From: an uncultured Eubacterium sp.
GTDB taxonomy: Bacteria > Bacillota > Clostridia > Lachnospirales > Lachnospiraceae
Assembly (NCBI GenBank): GCA_947089855.1
Contig: CAMUML010000013.1
Location: 1 to 64,000, forward strand
Length of the DNA: 64,000 nucleotides
Reading direction: 5' to 3'
The position numbers and the translations under genes are program-made. The notes beneath the pieces were generated by a model. The model was given only the letters and a program-made list of their open reading frames with translations. It was not told the origin of the DNA and made no database searches. Of this stretch, positions 7,465-17,188 are shown piece after piece; the stretch's first letter is position 1; each line of letters opens with the position of its first letter.

Positions 7465-9564
7465 ATGGCTAAAAAGAAAGAAAAACATAAACGCCAGCCC
7501 ATGCTGGCCCGTGTGAAAAAAGCACATCAAAACCAATCCGGTACAGAAACCGGCGGCTACGCCTTTCGGCTGGTCAGCGCTTTTTTCTGTGATTTTTTTT
7601 ATTATTTTTTGCACACGCTGAAATGGTGCCTGTTCATTGGGCTGATCCTGACGGCAGTAGTATCGGTAGTGCTGTTTGCCCGCTATGGGGAGGCATACCG
7701 TTCGTTTGCACAGGAAGCCGATGAACTGGTGGAAGCTAGCAAGGCAGAGGACTTCCGTATGGATGAAATTACCTATATTTATGATGCGGACGGCGGGCAG
7801 CTGGCAGAACTCTCATCGGGGAATGGGCGGTCTAGCTACTTACGGTATGCACAGATCCCAAAGGACGCAGTCAATGCGTTTATCGCAGTTGAAGACCGCA
7901 GCTATTGGAAAAATATCGGTATCGATATAAAAGGCATCCTGCGGGTAGTAACGGATTTTATTACGTCAAAAGGCGACAGCCTGGCTGGGGCCAGCACGAT
8001 TACGCAGCAGCTGTCCCGGACGATTTATTTGACCAGGGAACGTTCGATCGAGCGTAAGATTAAGGAAATGATGATCGCAATCCGTCTGACACGGAAATAC
8101 AGTAAAGAAGAAATTGTGGAATTTTACGTTAATACGGCATGTTTTAGCAATGGCATTTATGGGGTGGAGGCAGCGGCCAAGGCATTTTTTGGCAAAAGCG
8201 CCAGTGAATTGACGTTATCACAGACCGCTTATTTATGCGCGATCCCAAACAGGCCAGAATATTTTAACCCATACAAGCATCCGAAGCGGGCATTGGAACG
8301 CAGGGACAAGATTTTATCAGATATGCGTTCGGAAGGCTATATTACCAAAAGCGCTTATGAAAAGGCGATCCAGGAAACGATCAAGATTCAAAAGCAGTCG
8401 CCGGAATTTTATAATTATGAGACGACTTATGCGGTGTATTGCGCAGTGGAATACCTGATGAAACTGCATGGGTTTGACTTCCGCTATGAATTTACGGACG
8501 ATGCGGATTATAAGTCGTACCAGGAATCGTATGAGGCGGCTTACAACTTAGAAAAAACAAACCTTTATGCCAAAGGCTATTCGATACAGACCAGTTTAAA
8601 GACGGATGTACAGCAAGCGATGCAGCAGGCATTGGATAATAACCTGGCATTTGCAACGCAGACAAACCCGCAGAACAATGTATACGAACTGCAGGGGGCT
8701 GTTACGGTTGTCGATAATGAGACAGGCAAAGTGGTTGCGGTGGTTGGCGGGCGTTCGCAGGAAGACCTGGACGATGTATACAGTTTGAACCGTGCCTACC
8801 AAAGCTACCGCCAGCCAGGCAGTTCCATCAAGCCGTTGGCTGTCTATGCCCCTGCGTTGATGTATGGGTATACGCCGGATTCGGTGGTACGGGATATTGA
8901 TGTGCAGCAAGCGCAGCAGCCTGGCGTGGATATTTCCGGGCTGTGGGGGGCTTCCATGTCGCTGCGCAGTGCGGTGGAACAGAGCAAAAACGGGGTGGCC
9001 TATTCGATATTGAATGAAATCAAGCCGACTTATGGGCTGTCGTTTTTAACATCGATGAAATTTGACCGGATTGTGCCGACGGACTATACGCTTTCGGCTG
9101 CGCTGGGCGGCCTGACCTATGGCGTGACGACGGTGCAGATGGCAGGCGCCTACAGCACGCTGGCCAATCATGGGGAATACCGCGACCCTGCCTGCCTGGT
9201 ATCGGTAAAGGACAGCGACGGCCAGGAGCTGTACGAGGAGGAAAAGCCGGCTGCAGTTTATGCACCACAGGCTTCTTCCGAAATGATTGATATATTAAAA
9301 GGGGTTTTAACGGTTGGGACAGCTAAAAGTTTAGGCTGGAGCAGCGAATCGGCTGTTCCGGCCGCGGGCAAGACCGGTACGACAGACGACAGCAAGGACG
9401 GCTGGTTTTGCGGCGTAACGCCATATTATACGGTTGCAGTGTGGATTGGCTGCGACGATCCAAAACCGGTAGATAATTTGTATGGCTCCTCCTATCCGGC
9501 CAGTGTCTGGAAAGACGCTATGCTGTATCTGACCGAAGGGATGCCTCCGGTGGATTTAAATTAA
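7465..9564 (+). CDS. Class A penicillin-binding protein (PBP1A-like, GT51 plus transpeptidase)
   Basis: A bifunctional peptidoglycan synthase, 699 aa, anchored by one membrane segment (about 51-75) with a basic cytoplasmic tail. The GT51 glycan polymerase domain (about 100-290) has the catalytic-glutamate motif EDRSYWKNIGID (a variant of EDxxFxxHxG), GASTITQQLSR and RKIKEMMIAI. The transpeptidase domain has S453-S-I-K456, S507-K-N509 and K636-T-G638, so all catalytic motifs are present. A shadow of Lys/His-rich residues at the N-terminus is normal. The ATG follows a ribosome site (AAGGAGCAGAC). It is probably monocistronic, since thrH has its own promoter. Confidence 0.95.
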   Translation: MAKKKEKHKRQPMLARVKKAHQNQSGTETGGYAFRLVSAFFCDFFYYFLHTLKWCLFIGLILTAVVSVVLFARYGEAYRSFAQEADELVEASKAEDFRMDEITYIYDADGGQLAELSSGNGRSSYLRYAQIPKDAVNAFIAVEDRSYWKNIGIDIKGILRVVTDFITSKGDSLAGASTITQQLSRTIYLTRERSIERKIKEMMIAIRLTRKYSKEEIVEFYVNTACFSNGIYGVEAAAKAFFGKSASELTLSQTAYLCAIPNRPEYFNPYKHPKRALERRDKILSDMRSEGYITKSAYEKAIQETIKIQKQSPEFYNYETTYAVYCAVEYLMKLHGFDFRYEFTDDADYKSYQESYEAAYNLEKTNLYAKGYSIQTSLKTDVQQAMQQALDNNLAFATQTNPQNNVYELQGAVTVVDNETGKVVAVVGGRSQEDLDDVYSLNRAYQSYRQPGSSIKPLAVYAPALMYGYTPDSVVRDIDVQQAQQPGVDISGLWGASMSLRSAVEQSKNGVAYSILNEIKPTYGLSFLTSMKFDRIVPTDYTLSAALGGLTYGVTTVQMAGAYSTLANHGEYRDPACLVSVKDSDGQELYEEEKPAAVYAPQASSEMIDILKGVLTVGTAKSLGWSSESAVPAAGKTGTTDDSKDGWFCGVTPYYTVAVWIGCDDPKPVDNLYGSSYPASVWKDAMLYLTEGMPPVDLN

Positions 9565-9580
9565 GGGGCAGAAAAACGTC

Positions 9581-9608
9581 TTGCGTATCCTTATATATAT
9601 GTTAAAAT
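9581..9608 (+). promoter_or_regulatory. Promoter of thrH
   Basis: TTGCGT (9581-9586), a 16-bp spacer and TAAAAT (9603-9608) preceded by TG one base away (extended -10). It sits 17 bp after the PBP stop codon and 70 bp before the thrH ATG. Confidence 0.55.
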
Positions 9609-9676
9609 AAGGTAGCGCAGAGCAAAAGGGAAATAAGGCGGATAGAAAACCGCAAAATTGCAATGGAGGGAAGAAA

Positions 9677-10282
9677 ATGTATATTGTATGTTTAGATTTG
9701 GAAGGTGTGCTGGTTCCGGAAATATGGATTGCATTTGCACAGGCAGCTGGTATTCCGGAATTGAAAAAGACAACCAGGGATGAACCGGACTATGATAAGC
9801 TGATGCAGGGGCGCCTGCGAATTTTAAAGGAACATGGGCTGGGATTAAAGGAAATCCAGCAGGTCATTGCTACGATTGACCCGATGCCAGGCGCCAAGGA
9901 ATTTTTAGATGCGCTGCGTGCAGAAACGCAGGTGATAATTATCAGCGACACGTTTGAACAGTTTGCAAAGCCGCTTATGCAAAAGCTGGGCTGGCCGACG
10001 ATTTTTTGCAATACGCTGGAAGTATCGGAAAATGGGGAGATCACCGGCTACCGGATGCGGGTGGAAAAATCAAAATATGCAACAGTAAAAGCACTGCAGT
10101 CTATCGGCTTTGAGGTAGTGGCGGCAGGGGACAGCTATAACGACCTTGGCATGATACAGGAAGGCAAAGCCGGGTTCCTGTTTAAAAGTACACCACAGAT
10201 TAAAGAAGCCTACCCGCAGTACCAGGCGTTTGAAGAATACGGGGAATTTTTACAGGCAATTAAAAAAGAAATACGTCCTTAA
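9677..10282 (+). CDS. thrH: ThrH: phosphoserine phosphatase / homoserine phosphotransferase (HAD family)
   Basis: A HAD-superfamily enzyme that in Pseudomonas dephosphorylates phosphoserine and can pass the phosphate to homoserine, linking serine and threonine synthesis. The 201-aa product follows ThrH almost end to end. It opens with the unusual HAD motif I CLDLEGVLVPEIWIAFA (nucleophile D7; E9 replaces the usual second Asp), then TTRDEPDYDKLM. The motif II region is VIIISDTFEQF, a Lys sits in VEKSKYATV, and motif III/IV is VVAAGDSYNDLGM. A GGAGGG site precedes the ATG. The ribosome site and its own promoter suggest a single-gene unit. Confidence 0.93.
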   Translation: MYIVCLDLEGVLVPEIWIAFAQAAGIPELKKTTRDEPDYDKLMQGRLRILKEHGLGLKEIQQVIATIDPMPGAKEFLDALRAETQVIIISDTFEQFAKPLMQKLGWPTIFCNTLEVSENGEITGYRMRVEKSKYATVKALQSIGFEVVAAGDSYNDLGMIQEGKAGFLFKSTPQIKEAYPQYQAFEEYGEFLQAIKKEIRP

Positions 10283-10333
10283 CGGCCTTCGATGGCCCGG
10301 TGAAACTGGATATAAGAAAGGGAGTGGTAATGG

Positions 10334-12112
10334 TTGCTAAAAACATTAAGCGCTTATATTGGGGAATTTAAAAAAGATTCCCTGATGACGCCATGTTATA
10401 TGATCCTTGAAGTGGTTATGGAAATGCTGATCCCGCTTTTTATGGCGTCGATTGTTGACGACGGCGTGGGGAAAGGCGATATTAACCATATCTACCGGAT
10501 GGGCGCCTGGATGGCGGCCGCGGCTTTTGCAGGGCTGGCGGCAGGCGTAATGGGAGGGAAATATGGCGCACGTGCTTCTGCCGGTTTTGCCAAAAACCTG
10601 CGGGAAGGCATGTTTGTAAATATCCAGAAATTTTCTTTTGCAAATATAGACAAATTTTCAACGGCTGGGCTGGTAACTAGGCTGACGACGGATGTGACAA
10701 ATTTGCAGAATGCATACCAGATGATTTTACGTATGTGTGTACGCGCGCCTTTTTCTCTGATTACGGCGATGGTGATGTCCTTTTTTATCTCCCCGAAGCT
10801 GGCCAGCGTGTATTTGGCCGCAGTGTTTTTGCTGGGCGGGTTTTTGGCTGTAATCACGGTCAATGCCTATCAGTATTTCAGCGCTGTTTTTGAAAAATAC
10901 GACGATTTGAATGCCAGCGTCCAGGAAAATATTTCAGCGATCCGCGTAGTTAAGGCATATGTCCGGGAGGATTACGAGATCAGCAAATTTAAGAAAGCAA
11001 GCGGCAGTGTATACCAGATGTTTTTAAAGGCGGAAAGTATTATCGCGTTCAATGCACCGGCGATGATGGTGACTGTATTTAGCTGTATCTTAGGCATTAG
11101 CTGGCTTGGGGCAAAAATCATTGTTTCTACCAATGCGACGGAACTACATACCGGCGACCTGATGAGCCTGCTGACCTATTGCATGAATATTTTAATGAGC
11201 CTGATGATGCTTTCTATGGCGTTTGTTATGATCGCAATGAGTTCGGCCAGCGCAAAGCGGATCGCGGAAGTGCTGGATGAAAAAAGTACGCTGGAAAACC
11301 CGCCGCAGCCGGAATGCAGCGTACCGGACGGGAGTATCCAGTTTGAACATGTCGATTTTTCCTATGCCAGCCCGCACAGCGCGCCAAACGGAGAAGGCGG
11401 CCTGGTGCTGTCGGATATAAACCTTCAGGTCAAAGCGGGCGAAACCATTGGCATTATCGGCGGTACCGGAAGCTCCAAGTCCAGCCTTGTGAACCTGGTC
11501 AGCCGCCTGTACGATGTTACGGCAGGCTGCGTTAAGGTAGGCGGGCGGGATGTCCGCAGCTATGACTTGGATACGCTGCGCAACGAAGTATCGGTCGTGC
11601 TGCAAAAAAATGTCCTGTTTTCCGGGACGGTTTATGAAAACCTGCGCTGGGGCGATGGCCAGGCAAGCGACGAAGAATGCCAGCGGGCATGCCGGCTGGC
11701 CTGTGCCGATGATTTTATCCAGGCTATGCCGGACGGCTATGATACCTATATTGAACAGGGCGGATCCAATGTATCCGGAGGGCAGAAACAGCGCCTTTGC
11801 ATTGCCCGTGCGCTGCTGAAAAAACCAAAAATATTGATACTGGATGACTCCACAAGCGCCGTAGATACCGCGACCGATGCGAAGATCCGCAAGGCGTTTG
11901 CACAGGAAATCCCAGGGACTACAAAACTAATTATTGCCCAAAGGGTTTCTTCGGTACAAAATGCAGACCGTATCCTGGTATTGGAACAGGGGCGGGTCAA
12001 TGGGTTTGGTACACACGAAGAACTGTTGGCGCACAATGCCATTTACCGTGAAGTATATGAGTCGCAGACTGGCGGGGGCGGGGATTTTGACGAGCAGGGA
12101 GGTGCAGGCTGA
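10334..12112 (+). CDS. ABC exporter half-transporter with degenerate catalytic site
   Basis: The membrane domain (about 1-310, six helices) is fused to an ATPase domain. Walker A is GGTGSSKSS (about 376-384, with the central Gly changed to Ser), signature VSGGQKQR is near 480, and Walker B is ILDDS, where D505 replaces the catalytic Glu. This matches the non-hydrolysing half of heterodimeric exporters such as TM287/288; the partner is the next gene, overlapping by one base (TGATG). The start is TTG at 10334: an in-frame TAA lies just two codons upstream, the ATG four bases earlier is out of frame, and a GGGAG site lies 9 bases ahead. Substrate is unknown; such pairs often export drugs, lipids or peptides. 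Confidence 0.9.
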   Translation: MLKTLSAYIGEFKKDSLMTPCYMILEVVMEMLIPLFMASIVDDGVGKGDINHIYRMGAWMAAAAFAGLAAGVMGGKYGARASAGFAKNLREGMFVNIQKFSFANIDKFSTAGLVTRLTTDVTNLQNAYQMILRMCVRAPFSLITAMVMSFFISPKLASVYLAAVFLLGGFLAVITVNAYQYFSAVFEKYDDLNASVQENISAIRVVKAYVREDYEISKFKKASGSVYQMFLKAESIIAFNAPAMMVTVFSCILGISWLGAKIIVSTNATELHTGDLMSLLTYCMNILMSLMMLSMAFVMIAMSSASAKRIAEVLDEKSTLENPPQPECSVPDGSIQFEHVDFSYASPHSAPNGEGGLVLSDINLQVKAGETIGIIGGTGSSKSSLVNLVSRLYDVTAGCVKVGGRDVRSYDLDTLRNEVSVVLQKNVLFSGTVYENLRWGDGQASDEECQRACRLACADDFIQAMPDGYDTYIEQGGSNVSGGQKQRLCIARALLKKPKILILDDSTSAVDTATDAKIRKAFAQEIPGTTKLIIAQRVSSVQNADRILVLEQGRVNGFGTHEELLAHNAIYREVYESQTGGGGDFDEQGGAG

Positions 12113-14046
12113 TGGCAGGAAAAGCAAAGCCCGTGCATGGCCCAGGCGGGCCAGGAAGGCCAGGCAGTGGGGAAAAGCCGAAGGTGGAATATCCAGGGAA
12201 GATCCTGCGCCGTTTAATGGGCTATATTATGAAAAGTTATACGCCTGCAATTATCGTAGTTATGATCTGCATCTTATATAATGCATTTGCGATGGTGCAA
12301 GGGACATTGTTTATGCAGGAATTGATCGACGGGTATATCGAGCCGCTGCTGCAAAGCGAAACGCCGGATTTTAGCAGCCTGCTGCATGGGATCTTACGGG
12401 TGGCTTTTTTCTATGCACTGGCTGTAGCTGCCAGCTATGCGCAGGCAAAAATTATGGTTTATGTTACTCAAGGGGTGCTGCGCAACCTGCGCGACGATTT
12501 GTTTTCCCATATGGAAAAGCTGCCGGTCCGGTATTTTGATACCCATGCGCATGGCGATATTATGTCTGTTTATACAAACGATGCGGATACCCTGCGCCAG
12601 ATGGTTAGCCAAAGCATCCCGCAGCTGTTTTCCAGTATCGTTACGATTCTAAGCGTAATTGGAAGTATGCTTTACTTAAGCGTCCCGTTGACGGCCTTGA
12701 CCCTGTTTATGGTAGCGGTTATGCTGTATATGACAAAGCGCCTGGCCGGTTTGAGCGGCAAGTATTTTTTGGCGCAGCAGCAGGACCTTGGGAAAGTAAA
12801 CGGCTTTATCGAAGAAATGATGGAAGGGCAGAAAGTTGTAAAAGTATTCTGCCACGAAGAAGAATCGATCAAAGATTTTAAAGAACGCAATGAAAAGCTG
12901 TTTGAAAGTGCGTACCAGGCAAACCGGTTTGCAAATATTTTGATGCCGGTCAACGCGCAGCTTGGCAATATCAGCTATGTGCTGTGCGCGATTGCCGGGG
13001 GTATTTTGGCAATGGAAGGCTTTGGAGGCTTTACGGTGGGCAAACTTGCCAGCTTCCTGACGTTTAACCGGAGCTTTAACCAGCCGATCAACCAGGTCAG
13101 TATGCAGCTAAATGCAGTCGTAATGGCAATCGCAGGGGCAGAGCGTGTCTTCCGCCTCTTAGATGAACAGCCGGAAGCAGATGCCGGCTATGTGACATTA
13201 GTAAATGCAAAAAAGGCAAACGGGCAGATCACAGAAGCGCCGCAAAACGAACGTACTGGGCTATGGGCATGGAAGCATCCGCACCAGCAGGAAGGTACGG
13301 TAACCTACCAGGAGCTGACAGGGGATGTGGTGTTTGACGATGTGGATTTTGGGTATGTACCGGAAAAAATCGTCCTGCACAACGTTGACCTGTATGCGAC
13401 GCCAGGCCAGAAAATCGCATTTGTAGGTTCCACAGGCGCGGGGAAGACGACCATTACCAATTTAATCAACCGGTTTTACGATATTCAAGATGGCAAGATC
13501 CGTTACGACGGCATAAATATCAATAAAATAAAAAAAGACGATTTAAGGCATTCCCTTGGCATTGTTTTGCAGGATACGCATTTATTTACCGCAACCGTTA
13601 TGGAAAATATCCGTTACGGAAAGCTGGATGCAACCGACGAGGAAGTGTTTGCAGCTGCTAGGCTGGCAAATGCAGACGGCTTTATCCGGTGCCTGCCAGA
13701 CGGCTACCATACCATGCTTACCGGCGACGGCGCGAATCTCAGCCAGGGCCAGCGCCAGCTGCTTGCAATTGCGCGGGCTGCCATTGCCGACCCTCCAGTA
13801 TTGATTTTGGATGAAGCGACCAGCTCCATTGATACGAGGACGGAAAAAATCGTACAGGACGGTATGGATAAACTGATGTATGGAAGGACGACTTTTGTAA
13901 TTGCCCATCGGTTGTCCACTGTCCGCAACAGCGACTGTATTATCGTCCTGGAAAATGGGCGCGTAATCGAACGGGGCAGCCATGAGAAGCTGATGGAAGA
14001 ACATGGCAAATATTACCAGTTGTATACAGGCAACCAGGTCGGCTGA
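12112..14046 (+). CDS. ABC exporter half-transporter, catalytically competent partner
   Basis: A 644-aa membrane-ATPase protein. A Gly/Pro/Lys-rich N-terminal extension of about 40 residues is followed by six helices (about 45-340). The ATPase domain has Walker A GSTGAGKTT (about 438-446), signature LSQGQRQ (about 542) and Walker B ILDEATSS with the catalytic E568 present, then an H-loop in FVIAHRLST. LSQGQ is common in the competent half of heterodimeric exporters. It includes an insert of about 50 residues (roughly 365-410) between the membrane and ATPase domains. Translation is coupled to the upstream half. The next gene starts 37 bp downstream with its own ribosome site. Confidence 0.92.
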   Translation: MAGKAKPVHGPGGPGRPGSGEKPKVEYPGKILRRLMGYIMKSYTPAIIVVMICILYNAFAMVQGTLFMQELIDGYIEPLLQSETPDFSSLLHGILRVAFFYALAVAASYAQAKIMVYVTQGVLRNLRDDLFSHMEKLPVRYFDTHAHGDIMSVYTNDADTLRQMVSQSIPQLFSSIVTILSVIGSMLYLSVPLTALTLFMVAVMLYMTKRLAGLSGKYFLAQQQDLGKVNGFIEEMMEGQKVVKVFCHEEESIKDFKERNEKLFESAYQANRFANILMPVNAQLGNISYVLCAIAGGILAMEGFGGFTVGKLASFLTFNRSFNQPINQVSMQLNAVVMAIAGAERVFRLLDEQPEADAGYVTLVNAKKANGQITEAPQNERTGLWAWKHPHQQEGTVTYQELTGDVVFDDVDFGYVPEKIVLHNVDLYATPGQKIAFVGSTGAGKTTITNLINRFYDIQDGKIRYDGININKIKKDDLRHSLGIVLQDTHLFTATVMENIRYGKLDATDEEVFAAARLANADGFIRCLPDGYHTMLTGDGANLSQGQRQLLAIARAAIADPPVLILDEATSSIDTRTEKIVQDGMDKLMYGRTTFVIAHRLSTVRNSDCIIVLENGRVIERGSHEKLMEEHGKYYQLYTGNQVG

Positions 14047-14083
14047 ACACGTATTGTACAGCCGGGAAAGGAGTTGACAGCAG

Positions 14084-16003
14084 ATGTCAATCGAAGCATA
14101 TGAAGCAGCCAATAAACTGGCGCTCAAAGCATACCGTAACGCTATGAACCGGGGTGAATATCCATATTTAAAAGCATTGGATGATTTTTTGCCGTATGAA
14201 CAGACCGCAGGGGAACGCTACATTGGGGTTGTAGAAATACCGCTTTATTACGTGGTAGGGACAAAGACGGCAGGCAGGCAGAACTCATTTGCCAACAATT
14301 TTATGCCGCTTTTGGATGCCGAGACGGAATTTGCCTATAAATGGGCTGTCCTGCAGGATGCGCAGACCAATGAGGGTATCCGGGAGCCGATCGTAGCATA
14401 TGAGTATATGCACCGGTTTTATGTGATGGAGGGCAATAAGCGCGTCAGCGTATTAAAGAGCTTAAATGCGGTTACAATAAGTGCAAAAGTAACCAGGATC
14501 ATACCAAAACGGACGGATGACCCGCTCAATAAGATTTATTATGAATTTATGGATTTTTACGACGATACCAGCATCTATGATATTTGGTTTTCGCAGGAAG
14601 GTTCTTATAAAAAGCTGAAACAGTATTATGGCTACCAGCCGGGCCAGCAGTGGACGCAGGAGAGCAGGACGTCGCTGCGCAGCGAGTTTTTAAATTTCCG
14701 CAAAGAATTCAAAGCCAAAGGCGGCGGCAAGATCAGCATTACGACCGGGGATGCATTTTTGGCATACATTGATATTTTTCCGGCCTGGGAACTGCAGACG
14801 GCGGACAGCGATACGATCAGGGAAAACCTCTCCAAGATGTGGGATGAATTCCTAACGCTTTCCCAAAATAAGTCTATGAAGATCCTGCTTGAGCCGCAGC
14901 AGAAGGAAAAACCGGCCAGCGGCCTGTCCGTCTTGAAAAACCGCCTGCTTTCCGAAACGTCAAAGCAGTTAAAGATCGCTTTTATCTATGAAAACTCGGT
15001 GGCAAATTCAGCCTGGAATTATGCGCATGAAATGGGCCGGATGCATTTGGAGCAGGTATTTGGCGACAAAGTGCAGACTGCGGTCTATGAACATGCGGAA
15101 TATACGGATAATTCCGAGGATTTAATTGACCTTGCGATCAAAGACGGCAATAAGATTATTTTCACGGTGGCTGCACAGCTTACCAATGCCAGCGCAAAAG
15201 CAGCCGTAAAGCATCCGGATATAAAGATCCTAAATTGTTCGACCAATTCCAAGTACCGGGCTATCCGCACCTACCACTGCCGCATGTACGAAAGCAAGTT
15301 CCTGCTCGGGGTGATCGCCGGGGCGCTTTCAGAGACAAACGACATCGGCTATATGGCAGACGCCCCGATCTTTGGAACTATAACAAATGTAAACGCTTTT
15401 GCGTTGGGCGCACAGATGGTAAACCCGCGTATTAAAGTGCATCTGCGCTGGGAAACGGTCAAAGATGATAACGCAAAGGCGTTTCCAGAAAGCGTGCAGC
15501 TGATTTCCGACAAGGATTGGATCAATCCGGAAAACCCGACCAGAAAATACGGGCTTTACCGCAGGCAGCCGGATGGGGCCATTGAAAATATTGCAGCCGC
15601 CATGTGCCACTGGGGCAAAGTGTATGAGCTGATTATCCGCAGCATTGTGGAGAAAACCTGGAAAGTGGATGTAGAGAGGAATAAAAACCAGGCGTTAAAC
15701 TACTGGTGGGGCATATCGGCCGGCGTTTTGGAAATTGTATGTTCGCAGAAGCTGCCGGACGGTACGCGCATTCTAATCGATATGCTGACAGAACAAATCA
15801 GGCACCGCGTATTTAACCCGTTTGAATGTACCTGGACGGCACAGGATGGGACGGTCATTAATAAAGAAGGGGACCATTTGGAACCGGAAGATATTTTTAA
15901 GATGAATTATCTGGCAAGCAATATAATAGGAGGGATTCCGGCATTGGATGAGATCAAGGAGAAGGCACAAGAGTTTGTCCGGCTACAGGGTGGATTTGAA
16001 TGA
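14084..16003 (+). CDS. Cytoplasmic fusion of a ParB-like domain with a BMP-type ligand-binding domain
   Basis: A 639-aa protein with no signal peptide, lipobox or membrane segment. Residues 1-290 form an unusual N-terminal part. Within it, EPIVAYEYMHRFYVMEGNKRVSVLKSL (motif GNKRVSV near 117) resembles the ParB/sulfiredoxin fold with its G-x-x-R turn. Residues about 300-620 resemble the BMP/PnrA family (normally extracellular lipoproteins binding nucleosides): LKIAFIYENSVANSAWNYAH, NKIIFTVAAQLTNASAKAA, KFLLGVIAGALSETNDIGYM and ITNVNAFALGAQM. Because it stays in the cytoplasm it is probably a sensor or enzyme, not a transport subunit. Its stop overlaps the start of the metallophosphoesterase by four bases. 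The GGAAAGGAG site supports the ATG at 14084. Confidence 0.75.
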   Translation: MSIEAYEAANKLALKAYRNAMNRGEYPYLKALDDFLPYEQTAGERYIGVVEIPLYYVVGTKTAGRQNSFANNFMPLLDAETEFAYKWAVLQDAQTNEGIREPIVAYEYMHRFYVMEGNKRVSVLKSLNAVTISAKVTRIIPKRTDDPLNKIYYEFMDFYDDTSIYDIWFSQEGSYKKLKQYYGYQPGQQWTQESRTSLRSEFLNFRKEFKAKGGGKISITTGDAFLAYIDIFPAWELQTADSDTIRENLSKMWDEFLTLSQNKSMKILLEPQQKEKPASGLSVLKNRLLSETSKQLKIAFIYENSVANSAWNYAHEMGRMHLEQVFGDKVQTAVYEHAEYTDNSEDLIDLAIKDGNKIIFTVAAQLTNASAKAAVKHPDIKILNCSTNSKYRAIRTYHCRMYESKFLLGVIAGALSETNDIGYMADAPIFGTITNVNAFALGAQMVNPRIKVHLRWETVKDDNAKAFPESVQLISDKDWINPENPTRKYGLYRRQPDGAIENIAAAMCHWGKVYELIIRSIVEKTWKVDVERNKNQALNYWWGISAGVLEIVCSQKLPDGTRILIDMLTEQIRHRVFNPFECTWTAQDGTVINKEGDHLEPEDIFKMNYLASNIIGGIPALDEIKEKAQEFVRLQGGFE

Positions 16004-16599
16004 GAATATTACTGTTGGCGGACGTAGAATGTAAAGCCCTGTGGGATTTTTACCGCAGGGAAGAATTGGAAGGGGTGGATCTAATCCTCTCCTGTGGGGA
16101 CTTGAACGCAGAGTACCTGTCCTTCCTGGCGACGATGCGGCCGGTCCCGGTTTTGTATGTGCATGGAAACCATGATGCAAAATACGGCACCCGCCCCCCG
16201 GAAGGCTGCGTCTGCATCGAAGATATGGTGTATAACTATCAGGGCCTGCGCATCCTGGGCCTTGGCGGTTCCATGCGGTACAAAAATGATGACTGGCAGT
16301 TTACCGAAGAACAGATGCGTAGCAGGGTCAAAAAACTGCGGTATCCAATCTGGCGCGCCAAAGGGTTTGACATCCTGCTGACCCATGCGCCGGCAAAGGG
16401 GCTCAATGACGGGGAAGACCTGCCGCACCACGGGTTTGAGATATTTAATGAATTAATGGCGAAATACCACCCTGGGTATTTTATACATGGGCATGTGCAT
16501 ATGAACTACGGAAGGAACCATGTCCGGGAAGACCAATATGGCGATACCCGGGTGATCAATGCGTTTGAACGGTATGTGATCGATATTCCAGGCAAATAA
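16000..16599 (+). CDS. Calcineurin-like metallophosphoesterase
   Basis: A 199-aa cytoplasmic phosphoesterase. Metal-site motifs appear in order: LLADVE (D8), SCGDLNAE (about 31-38), [11 protein letters not shown] (about 53-63), LLTHAPAKG (about 126) and [11 protein letters not shown] (about 163). The first motif is D-V-E where the family normally has D-x-H, so one metal ligand is changed to Glu. The other ligands are complete, so a phosphodiesterase or phosphatase activity is plausible, but the substrate is unknown. Overlap with the upstream gene (ATGA) implies translational coupling and a joint role with the ParB/BMP protein. Confidence 0.85.
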   Translation: MRILLLADVECKALWDFYRREELEGVDLILSCGDLNAEYLSFLATMRPVPVLYVHGNHDAKYGTRPPEGCVCIEDMVYNYQGLRILGLGGSMRYKNDDWQFTEEQMRSRVKKLRYPIWRAKGFDILLTHAPAKGLNDGEDLPHHGFEIFNELMAKYHPGYFIHGHVHMNYGRNHVREDQYGDTRVINAFERYVIDIPGK

Positions 16600-16628
16600 A
16601 GCAGTATAAAGCGGAAAGGAGGGGCGGC

Positions 16629-17102
16629 ATGGCATTTACGCATTTTGACCAGGAAGGGAACGCTGTGATGGTTGACGTTACAGAAAAAGCAGATACTGTG
16701 CGCGAGGCGTTGGCATCCGGTACAATCAAGTTAAACCAGGAAGCCTTTGAAGCGGTTGCCAACGGCACCACTAAAAAAGGGGATGTGCTTTCGGTTGCTG
16801 CAACAGCTGGTATTATGGGGGCAAAAAAAACGGCAGGCCTAATCCCCATGTGCCATATCCTGCCAATCACAAACTGCAAAGTATGGTTTGAATTAGACCC
16901 AAAACAACGGGAGGTCCACTGTTTTTGTACCGTAAAAATAACCGGGAAGACCGGGGTGGAAATGGAAGCGCTGACTGGGGCCAGTGTAGCGTTATTGACC
17001 ATTTATGATATGTGCAAGGCAATGGACAAATCAATGGAGATCGGGGGCATCCGCCTAAAACGCAAAACCGGCGGCAGGAGCGGTGAAATAGTCAACCCCT
17101 GA
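16629..17102 (+). CDS. moaC: MoaC: cyclic pyranopterin monophosphate synthase
   Basis: With MoaA, MoaC makes cyclic pyranopterin monophosphate, the first intermediate of molybdenum cofactor. The 157-aa product fits the family: [20 protein letters not shown], the [20 protein letters not shown] segment with the catalytic Lys and His, [20 protein letters not shown] and a Lys/Asp pair in [21 protein letters not shown]. It follows the phosphoesterase by 29 bp behind AGGAGGGGCGGC, so it may be co-transcribed. No other molybdenum-cofactor gene lies in the window, which is unusual because moaC normally sits near moaA or mogA. Confidence 0.93.
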   Translation: MAFTHFDQEGNAVMVDVTEKADTVREALASGTIKLNQEAFEAVANGTTKKGDVLSVAATAGIMGAKKTAGLIPMCHILPITNCKVWFELDPKQREVHCFCTVKITGKTGVEMEALTGASVALLTIYDMCKAMDKSMEIGGIRLKRKTGGRSGEIVNP

Positions 17103-17188
17103 ACATCCGGTAACCTTTTTAAAATTTTTACCAATTATGGTATCATTAAACAACAAAAAAATCAAAAACATTCAGGAGGTAGCATTGT

